Origin: Lewinellaceae bacterium
GTDB lineage: Bacteria; Bacteroidota; Bacteroidia; Chitinophagales; Saprospiraceae
Assembly: GCA_020636435.1 (NCBI GenBank)
Contig: JACJXX010000001.1
Span: forward strand, 3,427,001-3,491,000
Length of the DNA: 64,000 nt
Direction: 5' to 3'
In this document: piece by piece, positions 49,001-61,000 of the stretch
Numbering within the stretch: position 1 is the stretch's first letter
Layout of the letters: each line of letters begins with the position of its first letter
The notes under the pieces: generated by a model
What the model was told of the DNA's origin: nothing
Database searches by the model: none
Seen by the model: the letters and a program-made list of their open reading frames with translations, nothing else
Program-made: the position numbers and the translations under genes

Positions 49001-52000
49001 CACCGATGGAGATCGTGAGGTTTTCATTGCAAACCGCGGTGGGCTCTACCTCGTCCTTCACTTCAAACGGACAGTATGTAGTTACACTGTTGCCACAAGC
49101 ATCTTCCACGTGGTAGCGGAAGTAATAGCTGCCGGCTTCCATGCCGCTGACGATGCGGCTCTGAGCATCCCAGCTGATGGTGCGCACCACTATGGTGTCA
49201 AGCGCTGTGCCGGTTAATTGTCCGTACTGATTAACTACATCCACTTCTACTTCCGCCAGAATCTCGGTAAACACCTCCCAATCGGAGCAGTTGTCGGCAA
49301 CATCCGGCAGCGGCGCCAGGAAGCTGGCGGTACAGTTGAACGGGCTGGTGGAGAACACCAGGCCGTCTGCCACGCCGTCCCCGTCATAGTCTTCGCTCGG
49401 GCAGGCAACGTCCGGCGGCGTAAAGTCGCCTACTTTGATCACCTGCTCGTCTTCGGCGAGGTTGTCCCCGCTGCACCAGTCGATCACCGTCCAGTCGCGG
49501 ACGAACTTGAACGCGCCGGCGCATACGTTGACCGGCGTACGGTCGACGAAGCTCGCTCCGAGGTTGCAGTAATCCTGGGTCAGGTTCACGATGCCATTCA
49601 CCGTCACGATGAATGGATAACCGGTAACGCTGGGCGCCGGGTTGCCATTCGGCAACGTAGCATATTGCTCGTCACACTCGATCGGCGCCGTCCGCGGCGG
49701 GAATTCTATGTCGAGCTCATCCGGGCGGTTCAGCGTGATCACCTGAGTGCAGGTAGTGGCGTTGCCTTTGTCATCTACGGCACGGAACCTGCGCGTGATA
49801 ATGATCGGCGCACAGTCGCCGGCACTGGTATAGGTATCCGTAAAGGTTACCGCAACGTCCTGGTCGCAATTGTCGCTAACTACAGGCGCACCGGTAACAG
49901 CCAGGCTGGCCGGGTTGTTGAAGATCAGGTCGAAGTCGCCGCAGTAGAGGCTCAGCGTGAGGCTGATGCCGCGTACCGGCCACAGTACGGTATTGTTTAC
50001 CGTTGCCGGCTCCCAGGTCAACGGGTTCAGCACGGTGCTCGTCTCGAACAAGCCTACCTGGCCGTTCTCATCCGGGCAGATGTCTACCGTGTAATCACCC
50101 GTAGCCCCACTCTCGTCGGAGGTTACCCACAGATAGTACGTCTCGCCCGCGATCAGCGGAAGGCTGAGCCTCAGGTAGGGCTCGTCGTTGGCCAACGGCG
50201 GATTGGGGTTGTCGATCGGGTCATCCATGAACGAGACGATGTTCTCGCAGGGGTTCGATGGGTTGAACCCGCCCTGGAACAGAGCAATGGCACTTTCGTT
50301 AAAGGTTGAACCGAAGTCGTCGGAAACCAGTATCGTGTAGTAGTCCGTGCGGTCCACCTGGAAGGGGATCAGGTCGTAGAAATGGCCCCCCGGCTCAATA
50401 TTGGATCCCGGAATACCACCATCGATGAAGCAGGAGAAGTTCAGCGGCTCCATCTGAAGGTCGCCGGCTTCCAGCGTACCGTTGGCCGTATAGCATTCGA
50501 ATACGACTTCACCCTGGCTGGTGTTATCCGGGCAGTCCATACTCGGCGCCGCCTTGTCTTCGGCGGTGATGTAACCCCAGCAGGGTTCAAAACCGGCAAC
50601 CGGCGCCACACCCGGCGCGAGGCTCACCTCGTAGATGAATTGGCCGTGGCCATCCACGATGTTGCCGTTGGACGGGTCGTCGTCATTGACGATGACTACC
50701 ACAAAGTCGTCCTCTGAGAGGCAACCGAAGCTGCCTTCCAGCACCATATCGGGAGTGATGAAGCGCTGGCAGTTGGCATCCAGCGTCGCGTTCACGTTGT
50801 AGTTGCACAACAGGTTGGTCGGCTGAGGCGCTGAAGTTTCCGTGACAACAATCATGAAGTCTTCTTCTCTGATATTGCCACTGCCATCCTCAGCGGTAAT
50901 CAGCACCGTGAAGGTGCCAGGCTCAGTTGCCGTGTAGCAGTAGCGATTGCCGGTTACCGGTGTCAGCGCCTGGCCGTCCACCGTCACTATTGGCACCAGG
51001 TCGCCATCGCAGGCATCGGTAGCAGTCACTTCGAAGCACACTTCTTCAGAGCCGTTGTCGCAAACATCCAAGACTACGTTGATGTCCTGAGAGGGATATA
51101 CAATGATCGGGTCTGAACTCGGGCCCTGCTCGACATAGATGTTGAATGAGCAGGTGCTGAAATTGCCTACATCATCGGTAGCCTGGTAGGTTACCGTGTA
51201 GACACCCAGGCCAAGGGCAGTACCCGGAGCCGGGCCAGCAACCTGAACCGGAGTGACGCTCGAACTGCAGTTATCCGTTGCCGGAACCGTCCACGTCGGC
51301 AGTACGCCGGGTACGCAGTTGAGTAGTTCTGTATAGATGTCGGAGGGGCAGTCCATTACCGGCGCTTCGTCGTCCACCAGCGTCAGCACAGTAGAACAGG
51401 TAGCGCTGTTGCCGGAGCCGTCGGCAACGGTAAAGGTAACCACCTGCTGATCGCCATGGGCGTTGCCGAAGGCTGTGCCGGCGGCAGGGCTCTGCGTAAT
51501 GGCCAGGCTGGCGGCAGCGGTACAGTTGTCCGAAGCGTTGACCTGAGCGGTAAGATCGGGTATCTCAGCTGCACAGTCGCCTACGCCATTGGAGCTGGTG
51601 ACGACATCCTGATCCGGAGCGCAGGAGGCGATTGCCGGAACGTCGTCGTCCACCAGGGTTAACGTAGCCTCGCAGGTTACTATATTGCCGGCGCCATCTG
51701 TCACGGTGAACGTAATCACCTGCTGCGTGCCGGCGGAACCGCTAATTACGGTGCCGGCTGCCGGATCCTGAACAATGCTCAGTTCATTCGCCGGCGTGCA
51801 GTTGTCAATGGCTACAATCTGTCCCGTCAACTCAGGCACAACCCCTTCACAATCGTTGCTATTCGTATAAATATCCTGATCTGCCACGCATTCCAGAATG
51901 GTGGGTTCCTCATCGCCGTACAGCGTTATGGTGGCCTGGCAGCTTACGCTATTGCCGCCTTCATCCGTGACGGTGAAGGTAACCACCTGCTGGTCGCCGT

Positions 52001-55000
52001 CGTTGCTGCCGAAGGGCGTGCCCGGAGCCGGGCTCTGGGTGACCGTCAGGCTGGCGGCGGCAGCGCAATTGTCGTCCGCCACTATCTGAGCGGTAAGGTC
52101 AGGCACCAGCCCTTCGCAATCGCCGCTGCTATTGGCGGTAGAAGACACGATCTGATCCGGCACACATTCCAGAATAACCGGATCTTCATCGTCCACCAGC
52201 GTCACGGTTGCCGAGCATGCCGAGGCATTGCCTACCTCATCGGTGACGGTGATTGTTACGATCTGCTGGTCGCCATGAGCGCCGCCAAAGGCAGTACCTG
52301 CAACCGGGCTCTGAGTGATCGTCAGGTTGCCGGAAGCCGAGCCCGGTACGGGCCCGTATGGGCAGTTGTCGGCAGCCGTCACTTCGGCCGTCAGGTCGGG
52401 AACCAGCCCTTCGCAATCGCCGGCGCTGCCTGTGCTGGAGAGCACATCCTGGTCGGCTGCGCAAGCCAGAATCGTCGGATTTTCATCGTCCACCAGCGTC
52501 ACGGTTGCCGAGCATGCCGAGGCATTGCCCGCTTCATCAGTGACCGTAATCGTTACTACTTGCTGGTCGCCGTGGGCACCGCCAAAGGCAGTGCCGGCAG
52601 CCGGGCTCTGGGTGATCGTCAGGTTGGCGGGAGCCGAGCCCGGTACGGACCCGTATGGGCAGTTGTCGGCAGCCGTCACTTCGCCCGTCAGGTCGGGAAC
52701 CAGCCCTTCGCAATCGCCGGCGCTGCCTGTGCTGGAGAGCACATCCTGATCTGCGGCGCAGGCCAGAATGATGGGATCTTCATCGTCCACCAGCGTCACG
52801 GTTGCCGAGCATGCCGAGGCATTGCCCACCTCGTCCGTGACCGTTATCGTCACTACCTGCTGGTCGCCATGGGCGCCGCTGAAGGCGGTGCCGGCAGCGG
52901 GGCTTTGGGTAATCGCCAGGTTGGCAAATTCAGAACAATTATCATTAGTGGCTACCTCGCCGGTCAGGTCGGGGATCAGCGCTTCGCAGTCACCCGTTCC
53001 GTTGGAGCTAACCAGCACATCCTGGTCATCCGCACAATTGGCGATGATGGGATCTTCGTCGTCCACCAGCGTGACCGTAGCCGTGCAGGCGACGGAGTTT
53101 CCATCCTGGTCGGTAACGGTAATGGTAACCACCTGCTGGTCGCCGTGAGCGCTGCCGAAGCTGGCGCCGGCAGCCGGGCTCTGGGTGATGGAAGCGATGG
53201 TACAGTTGTCATCGGCGTCGATCTGTCCGGTGAGGTCAGGAATGGCGCCACTGCAATCGCCCGAACCATCAGAGCTGGTGGGTACGTCCTGATCCAGGGC
53301 ACAGGCCAGGATCACCGGATCTTCATTATCAATGACGTTCACGTCGAAGGAGCAGGTACTGGAGTTGCCTGCATTGTCCGTGATCGTGAACGCTACCGTC
53401 GTTGTGCCGAGCGGGAAGGCCGCGCCGCTGTTCAGCCCCTCCGACAGGTTAATCGCGTAACCCGGGCAGTTGTCCGAACCGATCGGCGAAGCGTAAGTCA
53501 CTATTGCCGAGCAAAGCCCAGGACGGGTGAATACGGTGATGTCTTCCTGCGGGCAGGTGATCACCGGCACGATCGGGTCTTCCACCGTAATCGTAAAGGA
53601 GCAGGCCGCCGTATTGCCGGCTGCATCCGTCACGGTATAGCTTTCGGTGTAAGAACCGCCGTGCTGGTAGTAGTTCGGGTTGGCGCCCAGGCCGCCGCTG
53701 AGGGTGGTAACCGGGTTCGGGCAGTTGTCCGTGCCAACCGGAGCCGTATACCGGAGGGTCACTCCGCAGGGCCCGGTAGAAATAATCGTCGCGTTGCCGC
53801 TCACGATGCTTCCGTCAGCGCCCACCACGATATCAGCCGGGCAGCTGATCACCGGATCTTCGGTATCTTCTACCGTCACTGTGAAGCTGCATACTGCCGT
53901 GCCGTTGGAGCCATCGGTATATTCATACCTCACTATCGTCGTACCCAGCGGGAAGGCCGCGCCACTCGGCAAGCCTGCGACCAGGGTGCCGCTAACGGGT
54001 AGCCCGTTGCAGCCGGCGCTGAATACCGGCGCGTCATAAGTTACGGCCGCACTGCATTCTCCCGGGTCATTGCTCACGGATAGGTCATCCGGGCAACTTA
54101 CCGTTACCGGCACAATGTCATCCACTACCGTAACGTCGAGGCTACAGCTCACGGAATTGCCGTTGGCGTCCACTGCCGTCCAGGTGACGGTAGTCGTGCC
54201 CAGCGGGAAGCTCACGCCGGCCAAAGTGGTATTCGAGGGAGCGCCGGCAAAGTCGTGCGTCAGGCTCACCCCGCCGCCCGGTACGGGCCCGTATGGGCAG
54301 TTGTCGCTCGCCAGAGCGTCCAGCATATCATCGGGGATGCTGTTGTCACAGCCGCCGCCGCTGGCGCCCAGGGTAATGAAGCTGACCGGGCAGTCGATAT
54401 CCGGATTCTGCATGTCTTCCACCGTAACGGTGAAGGAGCAAATAGCGGTATTGCCAAATGCGTCGGTAGCCGTGTATTCTACGGTAGTCGTACCCACCGG
54501 GAACATGCTACCGCTGGCCGGGCCAGCCGTCTGTACCGGAGTGATTGCGCCGCAGTTGCCGAGAACGACAGGGGGCGCCCAGTTAGCGGTAGCGCCACAT
54601 TGGTCCGGATCGTTGTTCAGGCTGATATCGGTCGGGCAGCTCAGGAATACCGGATCTTCATCCGCAGCTACATTCACGGTAATGACACAGGTGGCGGTAT
54701 TGCCCGCTGCATCGGTAGCCGTCCAGGCAACCACCGTCTCCCCTGCCGGGAACGCTGCGCCCTGTAGGGTAAAGAGGTGGGGCGCTGCCAGGTAATCGTG
54801 CGTCAGGCTAACGCCCGGGCAGTTGTCGCTGGCCAGCGGGTCGAGGTTGTCATCGGTGACTACCCGGCTGCATTGGCCGGCATCGATGCTCAGGTTGCCA
54901 TCGATGTTGCTGCAGTCTACTACCGGCGCCTGATTGTCAGTAATCACGATATCTATCGTACAAGATGCCGTATTGCCAGCCGCATCGGTTACCGTCCAGG

Positions 55001-58000
55001 TTACAGTGGTTGTGCCAACCGGGAAGGTTGCGCCGGCCAGGCTGCTGGAATAGTTGTAATCGTTGGACAGGGTAGCGCCGGGGCAGTTGTCGGAGAAGCT
55101 GGCCGGGTCAAAGCCCGCGCCGCCCATCGTAAAGCTGCACTCATCCGTTTCAGCGGACCGTACCGGGTTGATGTTGGCACACTCCAGTACCGGGGCTTCG
55201 CCGTCGGTTACGGTGACTTCAAAGCCGCAGGCAGCGCTGTTGCCGCTCTCATCGGTGATGGTGTACATCACCGTGGTCGTCCCTACATTGAAGGTGGTGC
55301 CGGAAGCGTCATCCGTGCCGTTACCCGTGGTGGCGCCCATCAGGATATAAGTGATATCCGCCGGGCAGTTATCGTCGGTAAATTTCGGTTCTATATCATT
55401 TACTACCGCACTGCATTCGCCTGCTTCAGCCGTAGTGGAAACATCCACCGGGCAGCTGATCTGAGGAACGTCGGTATCCAATACCGTCACGGTTGCCGAG
55501 CAGGTCGAGGCATTGCCGGCGGCATCGGTTACGGTTAAGGTGACATTGACGGTAGTGCCTGCATCGGCGCAGGTGAAGAGCACACTGCTGCCGCCATTGA
55601 TTTCTGTTCCGGCGATACCGCAGTTATCCGAAGAGCCGTTGTTCACCGCCGTCACCGGAAGCGTGTACTCGCCGTTGCCGTTCAGCGTCACCGTCAGGCT
55701 GGTCTGGCAATTCGCCTGTGGAGCATCGTCATCAGCTACGGTATAGGTGACCGTGCACTGATCGGCATTGCCATTCTCATCGGTGATCGTCCAGGTGACC
55801 GTAGTCGTGCCTTCGGGCAGGACAGTGCCGTTCAGGGTGTGGCTCGACGGCGCCGGAGCGTAGTCGTGCGACAAAACAGCGCCACCCGGTACGGGCCCGT
55901 ATGGGCAGTTATCCGTCCAGCTCGGATCCAGAGCTGTACCGGTGATGAGGGTAGCGCACATATTAGCATCCGTGCCCAAATCCGTGGCGATAGCCGAACA
56001 GTCGAGCATGGGGCTTTCGTCATCCGTTAAGGTCAAGGTTGCCGAGCATGTCGATGCATTGCCGGCAGCGTCGGCTACGGTTAGAATTACCACCTGCTCA
56101 TCGCCGTGGTTGCCGCCGAAGGACGTGCCAGCAGCCGGAGACTGCGTTACCGTCAGGCTTGCGCCATTGGTGCAGTTATCCGTTGCGCTGACTTGTCCCG
56201 TCAAATCAGGAACTTCTGCCTGGCAATCGCCGGCGCCATCAGAACCAGTCGATATGTTCTGATCGGCGGCACAGGCTGTGATCTCAGGCGCTTCGCCATC
56301 CTCTACTGTAATGTTGAAGGAACAGGTAGCTGAATTGCCCATAGCGTCCGTCACCTGGTAGCTCACCGCAGTGGTGCCGAGTGAGAAGGTGGTGCCGGAG
56401 GCAGGCCCGGCAATCTGCGCCACAGTGTAACCCGGGCAGTTGTCGCCGGCCATTGGCAGCGCGTAGTTCACCTCAGCTTCGCACAAGCCTGGATCGGTGG
56501 TTACCGTATAGTCATTCGGGCAGGTAAGCATCGGGGCAGTAGCATCTTCCACCGTAATGGTGAAGGAACACTGAGCCGTGTTGCCGGCCGCATCCGTCAC
56601 CTCATATACTTCTGTATAAGTGCCGCCATAGCTGTAGAACTGCGGGCTGGCGCCGTTGCCGGAAAGCAGTTCGACTTCCCAGTCCGGGCAGTTGTCCGTA
56701 GCCGCCGGGGCAGTATAGGTGAGGGTCACGCCACAGGTGCCGGCGCTGGAGAATAAGGCAGTACCGCTCGTCACCACCGGCACTCCGTTCTGGATTTGCA
56801 CCACGACATCTGCGGGGCAGCTCACAAAGCTCGGAGCGATGTTGTCTACCACAGTGATGTCAAAGCTGCACTGGGCGGTATTGCCGGCGGCGTCGGTGTA
56901 CTCGTAAACCACCGTCGTTGTGCCAACGGGGAACTGAGCGCCACTCGGCAGGCCTTCCGCCAGCGTGCCGGGCAGTAAGTTGCCGCCGCCACAGTTGTCG
57001 GTGAACTGCGGTATCTGGTAATTCACCACCTTGCCGCAACCGGTAGGTTCGGTATCGTAAACCAGCGAGCTGGGCGGGCACTGGGCCGCTGCCGGCGCTT
57101 CGCCGTCTTCTACGATCACCATGAAGCTACAGCTGGCGGTGTTGCCGCTTTCGTCTTCTATCGTATAGGTTACTATGGTATTGCCTGCGTTGAAGGCGGT
57201 TCCGGAGGCATCGCCGTTGCCGCTGCCGGTGGTGGCGCCTGTCAATTCGTAGGTTACCGTATAATCACAGTTGTCGTGCTCGAATGCCGGCGCGATGCCG
57301 TTGACCACAGCGACGCATGATCCGGCGTCCGTGGAGACGTACAGGTTGCCCGGGCAGGAGACCTGGGGCAGCTCGCTATCCAGTACCGTGACATTCACAG
57401 AACAGGTGCTTACATTGCCCGCCTGGTCGGTTACCTGCAGCGTCACGGCTACCGGAGCGCCGGTATCGTTACAATCTACCGTTGTTTCGCCGCCGAAGTT
57501 CACGCCATCCAGGCTGATGAGTACGCTGCCCAGCGGGCCGCAATTGTCCCAGCTGCCAAGATTTATAGCGCTGGCTGCGATCTGGTGCAGGCCGGAGCCG
57601 TCCAGCGCTACCGTCAGGGACGGTACGCAGATGGCAGTGGGATCCTCATCGTCCGTTACCGTCACGGTTGCCGAGCAGGTCGAGGCATTGCCGTTGGCGT
57701 CGGTTACGGTCCAGGTCACATCGGTCGTGCCCAGGGGCAGGATCGCGCCGTTGAGCGTATGGCTGGAAGGAGCCGGGGCGTAGTTGTGCGACAGCGTAGC
57801 GTCGCCCGGCACGGGCCCGTATGGGCAGTTGTCGGACCAGCTCGGGTCGAGGTTGATGCCGTTTACATAGAAGCTGCACTCCTCATTGTCTGTACTGTGG
57901 CTCAGCAAAATGCTGCTGCAATCGATGTTCGGGTTCTCGTCATCCGTTAACGTAACGGTTGCCGAGCAGGTCGAGGCATTGCCATTGGCGTCGGTAACAG

Positions 58001-61000
58001 TAAGCGTTACTACCTGCTCATCGCCGTGGGCGCCGCCGAAGAGCGTGCCTGCGGCCGGGCTCTGGCTAACCACCAGGCTGCCCGAAGCCGTGCCCGGTAC
58101 GGGCCCGTATGGGCAGTTGTCGCTGGCCTGTAGCTGACCGGTCAAATCCGGAACTTCGGCCAGGCAGTCGCCGCTGCCGTTCGAGCTGGTAACCACGGTT
58201 TGATCAGCCGGGCAGACATCGATGGTGGGCGCGCCGCCGTCCTCGACGGTTACGTCGAAGGAACAGCTCACGGCATTGCCCATAGCATCCGTGATGGTGA
58301 ATTCCACTGCCGTCGTACCCAATGGGAAGGCTGCGCCACTGGGCAAGCCTTGCGTCAGGCCGATGGTGTAGCCCGGGCAATTGTCTGCTCCCAACGGATT
58401 GCTGTAAACGACTTCGGCTTCACACTGGCCCGGATCGGTGCTCACCGTGATGTCCTGCGGGCAGGTGATCTGCGGCGGTACCGGGTCTTCCACCGTGACG
58501 GTGAAGCTACAAGTAGCCATCTGGCCTGCGGCGTCGATCACCGTGTAAGTCTCGGTGTAGAACCCTCCGTACTGGAAGTAATTCGGGCCGGCACCCAGGC
58601 CGCTGGTCAGAGAAGTCACTGAACCGGAGCAGTTGTCCGTACCTACCGGAGCCGGGTAGCTCAGGGTGACGCCACAGGGGCCAAAGGACGCTATCGTAGC
58701 GGTGCCGCTGAGCAAGCTGCCATTGGCTGCCACTACGATATTGTCCGGACAAGTGATCTCAGGAATCTGCGTATCTGTTATCGTCACCTCGAAGCTGCAG
58801 CTGGCGCTATTGCCGGCAGCATCGGTATAGGCATAAGTTACCGTAGTCGTGCCTAACGGGAAGAGCGCGCCGCTCGGCAAGCCTTCCACTAGTGTGCCGG
58901 AGAGGTTTGTTCCTCCACCCGGTACGGGCACGTATGGGCAGTTGTCGTTAAAGGCAGGAGCATCGTAGGTTACTACTGCCCCACATTGGCCGGCGTCATT
59001 GCTGGTGTTGATGTCTGCCGGGCAATCGGCTACCGTCGGCGCATCGTCGTCTTCCACCATGATGTCCATGGTGCAGCTGATGCTGTTGCCGGCAGCGTCG
59101 ACAGCGGTCCAGGTAACGGTGGTCATTCCGTCGGGGAATACGGCCCCGTCCAGGGTCGTAGCGCTGGGGGCTGCGGCGTAATCATGGGTCAGGCTGACCA
59201 GGGCGCCCGGTACGGGCCCGTATGGGCAGTTATCAGAAGCATCCGGGTCGAGCATTCCGCTTTGTACGGTGTAGGAGCATGCACCGCTGTTGGTGCCGAA
59301 GGTGATGAAGCTTACCGGGCAGGTAATGTCCGGCAACTGCATATCTTCCACCGTAACGGTGAAGCTGCAGCTTACGGCATTGCCGTCAGCATCCGTTGCT
59401 TCGTAAGTAACGGTTTGCGGGCTGCCCACAGCGATGAAGGAACCCGGCGCCGGGCCACCACTCTGGCTAACCGTCAGGCCGGTGCAGTTGTCCGTGGCCG
59501 TCGGAGCGGCCCACCATACATTGGCGCCGCACTTGTCCGGGTCGTTGTTCACTGTGAAGTCAGCCGGGCAGTTGTTGAATGCCGGCGGTACATCATCATC
59601 CACCGTTACCGGAACGATGCAACTAACGGTATTGCCACTGGCATCCGTTACCGTTATTGTAATGTCTATAGACTGTCCGTTCATGCTGCCAAAGTTCAGG
59701 CCGGCAGGAACGCTTTGGGTAATGGTAAGCCCGCTGGGACAGTTGTCGGTAGCATTCACCAGCGCAGTGAGGTCGGGGATCACAGCGTTACATCCCGGCA
59801 CCGTTACCGGATCAGGGCAGGTAAAGCTCGGATCAATATCATCGACCACCGTTAACGTTGCCACACAGTTGTCAATATTGCCTGCGGCATCAACCACTCT
59901 CAAAATGACATTGTTGTCACCCAGGGCGTTGCAACCAAAGTCCATCTGTCCGACAATGATCGGGCCCAGTTCGAAGGCAAGGCTGGCCACCTGACAGTTG
60001 TCATAGCTGCCGCCATCCACATCGGCCGGCAATACCGTGACTGAGCCGGCAGCATCCAGCGATACGGTAATATCCTGGCATATTGCAGTAGGCAGTTCCG
60101 TCTCCTGCACAAATACATCGAAAGTGCAGGCGACGCTGTTGCCCGCTGCGTCGGTAGCCGTAAATTCGATTGTTGTCGTGCCAACCGGGAACATAGACCC
60201 GCTGGGCAGGCCGCCCGTTTGGGCAACCGTTGTAGCGCCGCATCCGTCTACCGCTACCGGAGCGGGGAAGTTTACGTTGGCCTCGCATTGGCCTACATCC
60301 GTACTCACTGTGATATCCGCCGGGCAGTTGCTGAACGCCGGCGGGGCATTGTCGTCAATGGTCACCGGCACCACGCAGCTGGTTGAATTGCCAGAAGCGT
60401 CGGTTACCGTGACGATAACGCTCAGGGACTGGCCGGACATATTGCCAAAGTCCGTGCCTGCTACCGGGTTTTGCGTTATGGCAAGGCTGCCGCCGCCCGG
60501 TACGGACCCGTATGGGCAGTTGTCGGTTGCCGTCAACTGGCTTATCAAGTCAGGCACCAGGGCATCGCAACCGGATACCGTTACCGGATCCGGGCAGGCG
60601 AAGCTCGGGGCGCTGTCGTCTACAACCGTCACGGTTGCCGAGCAGGCCGAGGCATTGCCCGCCTCGTCGGTTACCGTCAGGGTGACGATGTTGTCGCCAA
60701 TATCGGCACAACCGAAGTTGTCGATATCGATATCCAACTGCAGGTTCGCCGCAGCGGTGCAGTTGTCCGTGCTGCCGCCGTCGGCATCGGCTGCAACAAT
60801 GGCAGCAGCGCCAGCACCGTCCAGAGTGACAGTGATGTCCTGGCATACTGCCGTGGGCAGCTGCGTTTCTTCCACCGTCACGTTGAAGGTGCAGGCCGCG
60901 CTGTTGCCGGCTGCGTCGGTAGCCGTAAATTCGATCGTTGTCGTGCCGACCGGGAACATCGAGCCGCTGGGCAGCCCGCCCGTCTGGGCAACCGCCGCGC